Made by a program: the position numbers and the translations under genes. The notes below the pieces were generated by a model that saw only the letters and a list, made by a program, of their open reading frames with translations, did not search any database and was not told where the DNA came from. From positions 1 through 28,194 of the forward strand of contig NZ_QKSD01000021.1 of assembly GCF_003234085.1 (NCBI RefSeq): DNA of 28,194 bases, written 5' to 3'. This document shows positions 15,317 through 24,591 of this stretch, one piece after another. The stretch's first letter is position 1, and each line of letters starts with the position of its first letter. The DNA comes from Curtobacterium sp. MCPF17_052 (GTDB taxonomy: Bacteria > Actinomycetota > Actinomycetes > Actinomycetales > Microbacteriaceae).

Positions 15317-17299
15317 ATGAACCGCCTGGGAACCGCTCTGCTCGCCGTGATCGAAGCGATCGTGACGGTCGGCGTCGGCGTGGGCATCGCGCTCGTCCCG
15401 CTCACCCTGCTGTGGGCGTTCGAGTACGGGCTCCAGGTCGACTGGGACGTGTTCTGGACCGCTGCCGGCAACGTCTGGCTGATCGGACACGGCGTCGACG
15501 TGACGTTCACGCTCGGGGCTGCTGCGGCGAAGGCGACCGGGTTGTCCGGAGCCTCCGCGCCGATCGGGGTGAGTCTCGCCGCCCTCGGGTTCGCCGTCGT
15601 CACCGCCTGGCTGGGCGCGCGCGCCGGACGTCGGTTTGCCGAGACCGAGCACCGCGTGACCGGCATCCTCGTCGGGACGGCCGCTGTCGCCGTCCTCGGG
15701 CTCCTCGTCGCACTGAGCTCGACCAGCGCGGCCACGCACCCGACCACCTGGCAGGCGGTCGTCGCACCGGCGCTCTGGTTCGGGATCCCCGCGGTCGTCT
15801 CCGCCGAGGTCTGCCGCCGACGCCGAGGCCTGGCCGCCGACCCGGTCACCGCGCGCATCGTCGACCTGGTCGACCGGATCCCCACCCTGTGGCGGGTCGT
15901 CGTCGGCTTCGGCCTGCGCGCCGGCACGGTCGCGACCGCATGCGTCGTCGCCGTCGCCGCAGTGCTCGTCGGACTCGTGCTGCTGGTCTCGTTCGCCGAG
16001 GTCATCACCCTCTACGAACGCTCGCACGCCGGACTGGTCGGCGGCTTCGCCCTGACCGTCGGCCAGCTCGCGTTCATCCCCGACTTCGTCGCCTGGGCCA
16101 CGGCCTGGCTCGTCGGCCCGGGCTTCGCGATCGGCACCGGTTCCGCAGTGTCCCCGATCGGCACGGCACTGGGGCCGGTGCCGGCGATCCCCGTCCTCGG
16201 TGCGCTGCCGACCTCCGGGCACGCGTTCGGACTCGTCTGGATCCTGGTCCCCGTCGTCGCGGGCTTCGCGGTCGGCGGGCTGATGCGGCCGCGCCTGGTG
16301 CGGATGCTCGGTGCCGCCGACTCGGCGCTGTACCGGGCGATCGGTGGTGTCGTGACCGGACTCGTCGCCGGCGTCGTCATCGGTGGCCTCGCCTGGATGT
16401 CGTCCGGCTCCGTCGGACCCGGGCGCCTGGCCGACGTCGGACCGCATGCGCTGGCCGTGGGCGGGTTCGCCGCGCTCGAGGTGGGCATCCCCGCCCTCAT
16501 CGCGCTCGCGATCGGCAGTGACCTGGTCCGGCTGCCCGAGCGCTCGTGGATCGGTGAGCGCTGGCACGAGACCGAGGACGACCTCGCCACCGCCGACGCG
16601 ACTCCGGAGCACGGCTCGCTCATCGCCGCGCTCGAGTCCGCCGGCGCCGGACGCACCACCGGAGTCCATCGGTTCTCGGTCGACGAGCAGCACGACGCGG
16701 TGACGACCGCGCACGCGGAGACGGACCGATCGCCGAACGCCGTCGACGAGGACGAGGACGACCGCGCGGCGGAGGCAGCGCCCGCACCCGCACCCGCACC
16801 CGCCGCCGTCTCGACCGCTGCCGTCGCCACCGACGTCGACCTGCCCGACTGGGCACGGACCGACGCCGTCGCGGCCGAGCGCCTCGACGACCGCGCAGCG
16901 GCAGCGCCGGCCGTCGGCAGCATGCGCGCACGCCTCCGGGCTGCCGCGTCCGGTGCCCGCGACCGTGCCGGCGACCTCCGCGACCGTGCGAGTGGCCTCC
17001 GCGACCGTGCGGACGACCTGCGCCACCGTGCGGGCGGTGCCGGTCGTCCATCGGACGTGTCGTCCACGAACGCCGCGGCCGGTCCTGCGGAACGGCGGGA
17101 GGCGCCTCCCGTCCCGCGGACGGACGAACAGCCGGCCTTCCCGTGGAGCACCGAGGAGTTCGTCGCCGGCCGTGACGACGTCGACCCGGAACCGGCGGCG
17201 CGACCCGCGCCCCGGGCGACGACCTGGGACACGACGGACCAGATCCCCGAGGACGAGCTGCCCTGGTGGCGGAAGCCGAAGGGCGACGACGACGCCTGA
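15317..17299 (+). CDS. DUF6350 / PerM-like multi-pass membrane protein
   Basis: The protein has 660 aa. About the first 410 residues form roughly ten hydrophobic helices (from LGTALLAVIEAIVTVGVGVGI to VGIPALIALAIG). The remainder is a hydrophilic, Ala-, Asp- and Arg-rich cytoplasmic tail that includes a Pro-Ala run (APAPAPAPAAV) and four 7-residue repeats of the RDRAxDL type (about residues 548-575) that could form a short helix or coiled coil. Position between sucCD and purNH matches M. tuberculosis Rv0955 (PerM), a membrane protein involved in cell-division stability; that role is transferred by synteny and family only. The tail is probably specific to this lineage. A convergent terminator separates it from the secreted protein gene. 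Confidence 0.85.
   Translation: MNRLGTALLAVIEAIVTVGVGVGIALVPLTLLWAFEYGLQVDWDVFWTAAGNVWLIGHGVDVTFTLGAAAAKATGLSGASAPIGVSLAALGFAVVTAWLGARAGRRFAETEHRVTGILVGTAAVAVLGLLVALSSTSAATHPTTWQAVVAPALWFGIPAVVSAEVCRRRRGLAADPVTARIVDLVDRIPTLWRVVVGFGLRAGTVATACVVAVAAVLVGLVLLVSFAEVITLYERSHAGLVGGFALTVGQLAFIPDFVAWATAWLVGPGFAIGTGSAVSPIGTALGPVPAIPVLGALPTSGHAFGLVWILVPVVAGFAVGGLMRPRLVRMLGAADSALYRAIGGVVTGLVAGVVIGGLAWMSSGSVGPGRLADVGPHALAVGGFAALEVGIPALIALAIGSDLVRLPERSWIGERWHETEDDLATADATPEHGSLIAALESAGAGRTTGVHRFSVDEQHDAVTTAHAETDRSPNAVDEDEDDRAAEAAPAPAPAPAAVSTAAVATDVDLPDWARTDAVAAERLDDRAAAAPAVGSMRARLRAAASGARDRAGDLRDRASGLRDRADDLRHRAGGAGRPSDVSSTNAAAGPAERREAPPVPRTDEQPAFPWSTEEFVAGRDDVDPEPAARPAPRATTWDTTDQIPEDELPWWRKPKGDDDA
16958..17041 (+). 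repeat. 21-bp in-frame tandem repeat, four copies, in the DUF6350 gene
   Basis: Units begin at 16958, 16979, 17000 and 17021, each near CGCGACCGTGCSRRYGRCCTS. They encode heptads of the form (R)DRA-x-x-LR. The last copy is the most diverged. Confidence 0.85.
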
Positions 17300-17300
17300 G

Positions 17301-17331
17301 CGAAGGTCAGCCGGTCACCTGCTGACCTTCG
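17301..17331. terminator. Bidirectional terminator between convergent genes
   Basis: CGAAGGTCAGC (17301-17311) pairs with GCTGACCTTCG (17321-17331) around a 9-nt loop. It starts right after the DUF6350 stop and overlaps the last codons of the convergent secreted protein gene. Confidence 0.7.
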
Positions 17332-17914
17332 TCATCGTGACGGGTGAGCCGAAGTAGTCGATCTGCCCGGCGCCGACGGTGAGCGCGCCGCCGCTCCACG
17401 TGAAGCGGGCGTTGCGGCCTCGGGCGGCGGCGCTCTTGATGCGCTTCCACGTTCCGGTGAGCGATCCCACGCCGGTGGAGGCGCTCGGCGAGTTGCTCGT
17501 GTTCATCATGCACAAGCTGTCGGCACTGCAGCCGGGTGCGACGAAGGAGAGTCCGCGAGACGCCGGCCCGAGGTCCACGGCCGCGACGATCGTCGACGAG
17601 GTGCCTTCGGTGTACGTGGCGACCACGTGTCCGGTGTCGACGATCCGATCGATCTCCGCGGCGGACTGCTTCCCTTCCAAGGCCTGCAGCGCACTGAGGA
17701 CCGGGTCCGCCTCCTGTGCGGCTGCTGCTGCAGCAGCGGCGGCAGGAGTGTCGATGACGGATGCGGCGTCGGCAGGATGCGTCGGCACGAGTGCGCCCGC
17801 GAAGGAGACGACGGCCGCGAGACCGGCGATGGCGAGAGGAGGGAGGGAAAGGATCACGATGACTCCGGATCGTTGCGTCGAGGACGAGTTGGGCGAGGAT
17901 CTGACGCTACACAC
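17315..17914 (-). CDS. Small secreted hypothetical protein
   Basis: The frame gives up to 199 aa from GTG at 17912-17914. A hydrophobic segment (about 18-43) ending in THPADAAS looks like a Sec signal peptide. After it come a poly-Ala run (58-66), a helical stretch and a C-terminal beta-rich part with two Cys (129, 135) that could form a disulfide. I do not recognise the family. The start is uncertain: GTG at 17855-17857 has a better ribosome site (GGAG, 5 nt) but would remove the basic residues expected before the signal core. It lies alone on the minus strand inside the otherwise conserved sucCD-perM-purNH block. Confidence 0.7.
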   Translation of the reverse strand: MCSVRSSPNSSSTQRSGVIVILSLPPLAIAGLAAVVSFAGALVPTHPADAASVIDTPAAAAAAAAAQEADPVLSALQALEGKQSAAEIDRIVDTGHVVATYTEGTSSTIVAAVDLGPASRGLSFVAPGCSADSLCMMNTSNSPSASTGVGSLTGTWKRIKSAAARGRNARFTWSGGALTVGAGQIDYFGSPVTMTKVSR

Positions 17915-18003
17915 TCCAGTACCAGATGTCAGCGCGGACGACCGGTGACGATGATCGACGCCGTACGGTCAGCCTGCCCGCGCCCGGCAGCACCCGCCCC
18001 CGC

Positions 18004-18009
18004 TAGGCT
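18004..18009 (+). promoter_or_regulatory. Leaderless -10 box of purN
   Basis: TAGGCT ends 7 nt before the GTG at 18017. No ribosome site is present. This spacing decides the purN start. Confidence 0.65.
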
Positions 18010-18016
18010 TGCCCCC

Positions 18017-18610
18017 GTGCTCGAACTGGTCGTCCTGATCTCCGGTACCGGGTCGAACCTCCGAGCCCTGCTCGAGGCGACCCGCGATGCCGAGTACCCC
18101 GCCCGCGTCGTCGCGATCGGGGCCGACCGCGACGCCGAGGGCCTCCAGCTCGGCGAGGAGTACTCGATCCCGACCTTCACGGTCCCCTTCACCCGGTACG
18201 CCACCCGCGCCGAGTGGGGTGCAGCGCTCGCCGAGCAGATCCGCCCGTGGACGCCGGACCTGCTCGTGCTGTCCGGGCTCATGCGCCTGCTCCCGCCCGC
18301 GGTCGTCGCCGAGTTCGGGCCGTCGGTCATCAACACCCACCCCGCGTACCTGCCGGAGTTCCCGGGAGCGCACGGCGTCCGGGACGCGCTGGCCGCCGGC
18401 GTCACCGAGACCGGCGCGAGCGTCATCGCGGTGGACGACGGTGTCGACAGCGGTCCGGTCCTGGCGCAGGAGCGCATCCCGGTCCTGCCCGGCGACACCG
18501 AGTCGACCCTGCACGACCGCATCAAGCCCGTCGAACGTCGGCTGCTCATCCAGACCGTCCTCGACATCGCCAACGGACACATCGACCTGAAGGGCACCAC
18601 CCCCGCATGA
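18017..18610 (+). CDS. purN: Phosphoribosylglycinamide formyltransferase
   Basis: The 197-aa enzyme transfers a formyl group from 10-formyl-THF to GAR, the third step of purine synthesis. [12 protein letters not shown] (9-20) is the phosphate-binding loop. The catalytic triad is intact: Asn106 and His108 ([13 protein letters not shown]) and Asp144 (VDDGVDSGP), with the same numbering as E. coli. GTG at 18017 is chosen because the conserved VLISGTGSN begins within ten residues and a leaderless -10 box sits 7 nt upstream; longer frames have no family sequence. It overlaps purH by 4 nt (ATGA). Confidence 0.96.
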   Translation: MLELVVLISGTGSNLRALLEATRDAEYPARVVAIGADRDAEGLQLGEEYSIPTFTVPFTRYATRAEWGAALAEQIRPWTPDLLVLSGLMRLLPPAVVAEFGPSVINTHPAYLPEFPGAHGVRDALAAGVTETGASVIAVDDGVDSGPVLAQERIPVLPGDTESTLHDRIKPVERRLLIQTVLDIANGHIDLKGTTPA

Positions 18611-20247
18611 GCGTGCACGCCGCCGACCCCAGCCTGTACCGCGACCGGGACGTCGTGCCCGTGCGTCGAGCCCTCATCTCGGTGAGCGACAAGTCGGGGC
18701 TGCTCGAGCTCGCCGTCGCGCTCGCCGACGCCGGCGTCGAACTCGTCTCGACGGGCTCCACCGCGCAGACCATCCGTGACGCCGGGTACGTCGTCACCGA
18801 CGTCGCGAGCGTCACGGGCTTCCCGGAGTCGCTCGACGGCCGCGTGAAGACCCTGCACCCGGCCGTGCACGCGGGCCTGCTCGCCGACCTGCGGCTGGAG
18901 TCGCACGAGCAGCAGCTCGCCGACCTGGGGATCGCCCCGTTCGAGCTGGTCGTGGTGAACCTGTACCCGTTCGTCGAGACGGTCGCCTCGGGCGCCGACA
19001 CCGCGACCGTGGTCGAGAACGTCGACATCGGCGGCCCGGCGATGGTCCGCGCGTCCGCGAAGAACCACCCGAACGTCGCGATCGTGGTGTCGCCGTCCTC
19101 GTACGCCGAGGTCGTCGAAGCCGTCCGTGCCGGCGGCACGACCCTGGAACTCCGCAAGCGTCTGGCCGCGCAGGCCTTCGGCCACACCGCGGCGTACGAC
19201 ACCGCGGTCGCCAGCTACTTCGCGTCCGAGGTCGTGGCCCCGTCGGCAACGTCCGCGGCAGCAGAGCACGACGGCCAGGAGGCCCCCAGCGCGTTCCCGG
19301 AGCACCTCACGCTGTCCGCGGACCGAACCGCGACGCTCCGCTACGGCGAGAACGCCCACCAGTCCGCGGCGCTCTACACGAGCACGAACGGCACCGGGAT
19401 CGCCCAGGCGACGCAGCTGCACGGCAAGGAGATGTCGTACAACAACTACGTCGACGCCGATGCCGCCGTCCGCGCCGCGTACGACTTCACCGAGCCGGCC
19501 GTCGCGATCATCAAGCACGCCAACCCCTGCGGCATCGCGGTCGCGGCGCCCGACGCCGGTGACCCGATCGCCTCGGCGCACGCGGCTGCCCACGCCTGCG
19601 ACCCGCTGTCGGCATTCGGCGGCGTCATCGCGGCGAACCGGACGGTGACCCGCGGCATGGCCGAGACGATCGCCGACATCTTCACCGAGGTCGTCGTCGC
19701 TCCCGCGTTCGACCCGGAGGCGCTCGAGGTCCTGTCCCGCAAGAAGAACATCCGGCTGCTCACGCTGCCGGCTGACTTCGCGCTCGCCGAGCGAGAGGTC
19801 AAGCAGATCTCCGGCGGGTTCCTCGTGCAGGACGCCGACCGCTTCACGGCGTTCGACCAGTCCACGTGGACGCTCGTCTCCGGCGAGCCGGCCGACGAGC
19901 AGACCCTGGCGGACCTGGCGTTCGCGTGGAAGGCGAGCCGTGCGGTGAAGTCGAACGCGATCCTCCTGGCGAACCAGGGCGCGAGCGTCGGTGTCGGGAT
20001 GGGGCAGGTCAACCGGGTCGACTCGTGCCACCTCGCGGTGAACCGGGCCGGGGACCGCGCTGCCGGTTCGGTCGCGGCGTCCGACGCGTTCTTCCCGTTC
20101 GCCGACGGCCTGCAGGTGCTGCTCGACGCGGGCGTCCGTGCCGTCGCCCAGCCCGGCGGGAGCGTCCGCGACGACGAGGTCATCGCGGCTGCGACCGCTG
20201 CCGGTGTGACGATGTACTTCACGGGCGAGCGGCACTTCTTCCACTGA
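18607..20247 (+). CDS. purH: Bifunctional AICAR formyltransferase/IMP cyclohydrolase
   Basis: The protein has 546 aa and catalyses the last two steps of IMP synthesis. The N-terminal MGS-like cyclohydrolase domain has [26 protein letters not shown] and [15 protein letters not shown]. The C-terminal AICAR transformylase domain has [41 protein letters not shown] (catalytic Lys-His) and [10 protein letters not shown]. Length is a little over the usual ~525, with a short lineage-specific linker around [18 protein letters not shown]. The start overlaps the purN stop (ATGA), so the two are translationally coupled. Confidence 0.97.
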   Translation: MSVHAADPSLYRDRDVVPVRRALISVSDKSGLLELAVALADAGVELVSTGSTAQTIRDAGYVVTDVASVTGFPESLDGRVKTLHPAVHAGLLADLRLESHEQQLADLGIAPFELVVVNLYPFVETVASGADTATVVENVDIGGPAMVRASAKNHPNVAIVVSPSSYAEVVEAVRAGGTTLELRKRLAAQAFGHTAAYDTAVASYFASEVVAPSATSAAAEHDGQEAPSAFPEHLTLSADRTATLRYGENAHQSAALYTSTNGTGIAQATQLHGKEMSYNNYVDADAAVRAAYDFTEPAVAIIKHANPCGIAVAAPDAGDPIASAHAAAHACDPLSAFGGVIAANRTVTRGMAETIADIFTEVVVAPAFDPEALEVLSRKKNIRLLTLPADFALAEREVKQISGGFLVQDADRFTAFDQSTWTLVSGEPADEQTLADLAFAWKASRAVKSNAILLANQGASVGVGMGQVNRVDSCHLAVNRAGDRAAGSVAASDAFFPFADGLQVLLDAGVRAVAQPGGSVRDDEVIAAATAAGVTMYFTGERHFFH

Positions 20248-20297
20248 GTCCAGTTCGACTCCGCGTCGACCAGGGCACAACCGGCACGAGATCCTGG

Positions 20298-20327
20298 TTG
20301 CGTCCTGAGAGTCGCTGCCGATAGTCT
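20298..20327 (+). promoter_or_regulatory. Promoter of the ABC exporter operon
   Basis: TTGCGT (20298-20303), an 18-nt spacer and TAGTCT (20322-20327) form a good housekeeping-type promoter. Transcription should start near 20334 and give a leader of about 380 nt before the first exporter gene. Confidence 0.55.
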
Positions 20328-20414
20328 GCAAGGCTCCGCGACCTCATCGCTGACGACTTCTCAGGTCGGCAGCACCGCGGGCACGACGGTGACGACGACG
20401 AGACTGGAGTGACG

Positions 20415-20513
20415 ATGGACACGACGACCGGCACCACCGCAACGGCTGCCCGGACGCGGTCGACGTCCATCGACACGGCCGCTCCCGGCGTCCCGACACC
20501 GCCGTCCGCCTAG
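20415..20513 (+). CDS. Possible 32-aa Thr-rich leader peptide
   Basis: An ATG with a GGAG ribosome site 5 nt upstream opens a 32-codon frame ending at TAG 20511-20513. The peptide starts MDTTTGTTATAARTRSTSI and is rich in Thr and Ala. It sits about 80 nt after the promoter and 200 nt before the exporter gene. It may be a regulatory upstream ORF or chance; there is no homology I recognise. Confidence 0.4.
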   Translation: MDTTTGTTATAARTRSTSIDTAAPGVPTPPSA

Positions 20514-20656
20514 GCGCACGACCGGCCCCACCCGCCCCACGGGCGACGTCGTCCCAGCGGCGCCGACGGAACCCGAGGGACTCCGCGCGCTGTCGCGGTG
20601 GACCCGAGCGGGCACCCGGCCGACCAGACCACGCAACGCACCCCGGGCCTCCCGTC

Positions 20657-20677
20657 CGGTCAGACGCAACCTGACCG
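20657..20677 (+). promoter_or_regulatory. Hairpin in the exporter leader
   Basis: CGGTCAG (20657-20663) pairs with CTGACCG (20671-20677) around ACGCAAC. It ends 36 nt before the exporter ATG and could influence its expression. No T-run follows. Confidence 0.4.
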
Positions 20678-20713
20678 CACCGGCGCCCGTACGAAGCACG
20701 AGGACGCACACGC

Positions 20714-22540
20714 ATGTCCCAGGTACCCCACCGGGAACCGGCGCCGACACCGGCGCGCCCATCCACCGCCCGCGCCATCGCGCGCATCTGGCCCTACGTC
20801 AAGCCGTACCGATGGCGGCTGCTCGGCGGGATGCTGGCGGCGCTCGGCGCCTCCGTCGTCGCGCTCGTCATCCCGTACGTGCTGCAGGCGCTCGTCGACG
20901 GACCGCTCGCGTCCGGTGACGGCAGCCGCATCTGGCCCGCGGGACTCGGCGTGCTGGCGCTCGGCGTCCTCGAGGCGTTCTTCATCGCCTCCCGTCGGAA
21001 GATGGTCATGCGGCCGTCGACCCGGATCGAGGCGAGCATGCGCAACGCGCTGTACGCGAAGCTGCAGGACCTGCCGGTCGCCTTCCACGACCGGTGGGAG
21101 TCCGGGCAGCTGCTGTCCCGATCGGTGTCCGACCTGTCACTGATCCGCCGTTGGCTCGCCTTCGGGATCGTGCTCCTGGTCGTCAACGTCGTGACGATCG
21201 TCATCGGGTTCGGTGTCCTGTTCACCTTCGGGTGGCAGCTCGGCCTGATCTTCCTGGTCGCCTCGATCCCGGTCTGGGTGAACAGCGTGCTGTTCGAGCG
21301 CAAGTACTCGGTCGTCGCCCGACGCAGTCAGGACCAGGTCGGAGACCTCGCGACCAGTGTCGAGCAGTCGGTGCACGGCATCCGCGTGCTCAAGGCGTTC
21401 GGCCGCGGTCGGTACAAGCTCGACGAGTTCGCCGAGCAGGCCGAACAGCTGCGCGGCACCGAGATCGAGAAGGCCAAGGCGATCGCGGCGATCTGGTTCT
21501 GGCTGCTGCTCGTGCCGGACGTGGCGTTCGCGCTGTGTCTGCTCGCCGGCATCTGGCTCGCCAGCCAGGGGGAGCTGAGTGTCGGCCAGCTGTTCGCGTT
21601 CTTCGCGACGGCGACCGTGCTGCGGTTCCCGATCGAGTCGATCGGCTTCTTCCTGTCGATGACGTTCGACACCCGCACCGCCGTGGACCGGTTCTTCGAG
21701 GTCATGGACTCCGAGAACACGATCACGGACCCGGAGTCGCCGAAGACGATCGCAGAACCCCACGGGGCACTCGCCTTCAACGCGACGCACTTCCGCTACC
21801 AGGACTCCCCGGCGCAGTTCCCCGACCTGGTGAACGGCGTCGAGCTGCAGCTGCGTCCCGGCGAGACCATGGCGCTCGTCGGCCTCACCGGCTCGGGCAA
21901 GACGACCCTGCTGGCGCTCGTCCCGCGGCTGTACGACGTGACCGGGGGATCGGTGACGATCGACGGCGTCGACGTCCGCGACCTGTCCCGCGCCGAACTC
22001 CGTCGGCACGTCGGCGTCGCGTTCGAGGACGCCACCCTGTTCTCGTCGAGCGTGCGGGACAACGTCCTGCTCGGGCGGCCCGACCTGTCCGGGGACGAAG
22101 CCGAGCGGGTCATGCGCGAGGCGCTCGACATCGCGCAGGCGTCCTTCGTGGACGACCTGCCCGAGGGTGTCGACACCCGCGTCGGCGAAGAGGGGCTGTC
22201 CCTCTCCGGTGGTCAGCGACAGCGCCTGGCGCTCGCCCGGGCGATCGCGGCGCGTCCGAGCGTGCTCGTCCTCGACGACCCGCTGTCCGCGCTCGACGTG
22301 GACACCGAGGCGCGCGTCGAGGCCGGGCTCCGCCGGGTGCTCGCCGAGACGACCTCGCTCATCGTCGCCCACCGTCCGTCCACCGTGACCCTCGCCGACC
22401 GCGTGGCACTCATGGAGAACGGGCGCGTCACCGCCGTCGGCACCCACTCGGAGCTGATGGCCACCAACGAGCACTACCGCTTCGTCATCTCGTCGCTCGA
22501 CGACGACGACGCCGAGGACCGAGAGGAGGAGATGGCATGA
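20714..22540 (+). CDS. ABC exporter half-transporter, subunit with degenerate catalytic site
   Basis: The 608-aa protein joins a six-helix type-I exporter membrane domain (about 30-330) to a nucleotide-binding domain. Walker A is LTGSGKTT (near 393-400), the signature is canonical LSGGQ (497-501), and the H-loop His553 is present. Walker B reads [12 protein letters not shown]: Asp522 replaces the catalytic Glu, as in the degenerate half of heterodimeric exporters such as TM287/288 and BmrCD. The last residues are acidic ([11 protein letters not shown]). Its stop overlaps the next gene's start (ATGA), so the two subunits are made together. The substrate is unknown; lipids or drugs are typical of the family. 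Confidence 0.94.
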   Translation: MSQVPHREPAPTPARPSTARAIARIWPYVKPYRWRLLGGMLAALGASVVALVIPYVLQALVDGPLASGDGSRIWPAGLGVLALGVLEAFFIASRRKMVMRPSTRIEASMRNALYAKLQDLPVAFHDRWESGQLLSRSVSDLSLIRRWLAFGIVLLVVNVVTIVIGFGVLFTFGWQLGLIFLVASIPVWVNSVLFERKYSVVARRSQDQVGDLATSVEQSVHGIRVLKAFGRGRYKLDEFAEQAEQLRGTEIEKAKAIAAIWFWLLLVPDVAFALCLLAGIWLASQGELSVGQLFAFFATATVLRFPIESIGFFLSMTFDTRTAVDRFFEVMDSENTITDPESPKTIAEPHGALAFNATHFRYQDSPAQFPDLVNGVELQLRPGETMALVGLTGSGKTTLLALVPRLYDVTGGSVTIDGVDVRDLSRAELRRHVGVAFEDATLFSSSVRDNVLLGRPDLSGDEAERVMREALDIAQASFVDDLPEGVDTRVGEEGLSLSGGQRQRLALARAIAARPSVLVLDDPLSALDVDTEARVEAGLRRVLAETTSLIVAHRPSTVTLADRVALMENGRVTAVGTHSELMATNEHYRFVISSLDDDDAEDREEEMA

Positions 22541-24474
22541 GCAACGAGACCGACCACGACCAGCCCCTGACCGTCGACCAGGAACCGACGGGAGGCTCGG
22601 TGCCGGTGGCGCAGGTCGGCACCGGCACGCAGGCGGCCGAGGCGGCAGCTCCGGTCACCGCGTCCATCACCGTCCACGGGACACGCGGCGAGGAGCGTGA
22701 GGACTTCACGAAGGCCGAGAGCCGTCGGCTGCGCCGTCGGTCGCTGACGCTGCTCAGCTCCCTCGCCGCACCGCTCAAGGCCCGGCTCTGGGGCATCGCG
22801 GTCGTCGTGGTGCTCTCCACCGGTGGCCAGGTCGCCGGCCCGACGCTCATCGCGTGGGGCATCGACAACGCCCTGCCCGCCGTGCTCGACCGTGACGACT
22901 GGATGCCGGCGTTCCTCGTCGTCGGGCTGTACATCACCATCGCGATCGTCGGGGCGGTCCTCACCGCCTGGTACACGGTGCTGGCGGCCCGGATCAGTCA
23001 GGCGATCCTGTTCGACCTCCGGAAGCGGGTGTTCCTGCACACGCAGCGGCTGTCGCTGGAGTTCCACGAGACGTACACGTCGGGGCGGATCATCTCCCGG
23101 CAGACGAGCGACCTGGACTCCATCCGGGAACTGCTCGACTCCGGGTTGAACCAGCTCATCCAGGGCGTCCTGTACATGGTGTTCACCGCGGTGGCACTGG
23201 TGTTCCTCGACCCGACCTCGGGCCTGGTGCTCGCGATCGCCCTCGTCCCGCTGTGGTTCCTGACCCGGTGGTTCCAGCAGCGCTCGCAGCAGCTGTTCCG
23301 CTCCACCCGGACGACCAGCGCCCGTGTGATCGTGCACTTCGTCGAGACGATGACGGGCATCCGCGCGGTGCAGGCGTTCCGCAAGGAGTCCCGCAACGAG
23401 ACCGAGTACGGCGTCCAGGTCGAGCAGAACCGGCAGGCGAACGCCCGGGTGTTCAACCTGTTCGGGATCTTCGACCCGGGCCTGGTCCTCATCGGCAACG
23501 CCACCCTGGCTGCCGTCGTCATCGTCGGCGGCTTCCGGGTCGTCGGTGGATCGCTGGAGATCGGCGCGCTGCTCGCGGTCGCCCTGTACGCCAAGCGGTT
23601 CTTCGACCCGGCGCAGGAACTCGCGATGTTCTACAACAGCTACCAGTCGGCATCCGCGGCGATGGAGAAGATCTCCGGCGTGCTCGAGGAACGGCCGAGC
23701 GTGCCGGACCCGACGAAGCCGACGAAGCTGCCGGACGCCCGGGGCCGGATCGACTTCGACCACGTGGAGTTCGCGTACACGGCCGACCGGGTCGTGCTGC
23801 CGGAGTTCGACCTGCACATCCCGTCCGGGCAGACGATCGCCCTGGTCGGGTCCACCGGTGCCGGCAAGTCGACGCTCGCGAAGCTGATGGCCCGGTTCTA
23901 CGACCCGACCTCGGGCACGGTGACGCTCGACGGCGTGGACCTGCGGGACCTCGACCCGAAGGACATGCGCCGCGCCATCGTGATGGTGACGCAGGAGGCG
24001 TACCTGTTCTCGGGGTCCGTCGCGGACAACATCGAGCTCGGCCGACCGGGGGCATCGCGTGCGGACATCGAGTCGGCGGCGAAGGCCGTCGGCGCGCACG
24101 AGTTCATCATGGCGCTGCCGGACGGGTACGACACCGACGTCAACAAGCGCGGTGGCCGGGTGTCGGCGGGGCAGCGCCAGCTGCTCTCGTTCGCCCGGGC
24201 GTTCCTCGCCGACCCGAAGGTGCTCATCCTCGACGAGGCCACGGCGTCGCTCGACATCCCGTCGGAGCGTCTGGTGCAGGAGGGCCTGGAGACCCTGCTC
24301 GCCGACCGCACCGCGGTGATCATCGCGCACCGACTGTCCACGGTCGCGATCGCCCACCGGGTGCTCGTGATGGAGTACGGCCGCATCGTCGAGGACGGCA
24401 CGCCCGCCGACCTCATCGCGGGGACCGGACGGTTCGCGCAGCTGCACGCGGCCTGGCGCGACTCGTTGGTCTGA
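22537..24474 (+). CDS. ABC exporter half-transporter, catalytic partner subunit
   Basis: The 645-aa protein has an unusually long hydrophilic N-terminus of about 85 residues (Thr-, Glu- and Gln-rich, then [11 protein letters not shown]) before six membrane helices and an NBD. Walker A is GSTGAGKST (438-446). Walker B has the catalytic Glu ([11 protein letters not shown], Glu567). The H-loop is IIAHRLST. The ABC signature is VSAGQ (542-546) instead of LSGGQ. Paired with the upstream subunit this gives one full ATP site (this Walker A/B with the partner's LSGGQ) and one degenerate site. GAGGAGG precedes the ATG. A strong terminator follows. Confidence 0.94.
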   Translation: MSNETDHDQPLTVDQEPTGGSVPVAQVGTGTQAAEAAAPVTASITVHGTRGEEREDFTKAESRRLRRRSLTLLSSLAAPLKARLWGIAVVVVLSTGGQVAGPTLIAWGIDNALPAVLDRDDWMPAFLVVGLYITIAIVGAVLTAWYTVLAARISQAILFDLRKRVFLHTQRLSLEFHETYTSGRIISRQTSDLDSIRELLDSGLNQLIQGVLYMVFTAVALVFLDPTSGLVLAIALVPLWFLTRWFQQRSQQLFRSTRTTSARVIVHFVETMTGIRAVQAFRKESRNETEYGVQVEQNRQANARVFNLFGIFDPGLVLIGNATLAAVVIVGGFRVVGGSLEIGALLAVALYAKRFFDPAQELAMFYNSYQSASAAMEKISGVLEERPSVPDPTKPTKLPDARGRIDFDHVEFAYTADRVVLPEFDLHIPSGQTIALVGSTGAGKSTLAKLMARFYDPTSGTVTLDGVDLRDLDPKDMRRAIVMVTQEAYLFSGSVADNIELGRPGASRADIESAAKAVGAHEFIMALPDGYDTDVNKRGGRVSAGQRQLLSFARAFLADPKVLILDEATASLDIPSERLVQEGLETLLADRTAVIIAHRLSTVAIAHRVLVMEYGRIVEDGTPADLIAGTGRFAQLHAAWRDSLV

Positions 24475-24496
24475 CGACCGCTGCGCTCTGCCCCGC

Positions 24497-24540
24497 GGAC
24501 GCCCATCGCGCCCCGTTCCGACGGGGCGCGATGTGCGTCC
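24497..24540 (+). terminator. Hairpin terminator of the ABC exporter operon
   Basis: A 13-bp perfect core (24504-24516 with 24521-24533, loop TCCG) is extended by 6 bp (24497-24502 with 24535-24540) past a single mismatch. It starts 22 nt after the second exporter stop. Confidence 0.85.
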
Positions 24541-24591
24541 GGGGGCGCGTCCCGTCCGGAGTCCGGCGGGACGGCGTGGTTGGGTGGGGGG

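Larger units (their letters stand above)
20248..20713 (+). other. Long leader region before the ABC exporter genes
   Basis: This 466-bp stretch holds a promoter (20298-20327), a 32-codon ORF with a ribosome site (20415-20513), one copy of the 11-mer GCCTCCCGTCC (20647-20657), a 7-bp hairpin (20657-20677) and the exporter's ribosome site (GAGGA, 20700-20704). I see no clear terminator for purH. Confidence 0.6.

Noticed and set aside
13918..17026. Long minus-strand open frames opposite sucCD and the DUF6350 gene
   Set aside because: They mirror the codon structure of conserved plus-strand genes; no start signals or domains.
20268..20300. ACCAGG...CCTGGT inverted repeat as a purH terminator
   Set aside because: Only 6 bp with an 18-nt loop, and it runs into the exporter promoter; too weak to call.
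17929..20331. Long minus-strand open frame opposite purN-purH
   Set aside because: Antisense shadow of two enzymes with complete catalytic motifs.
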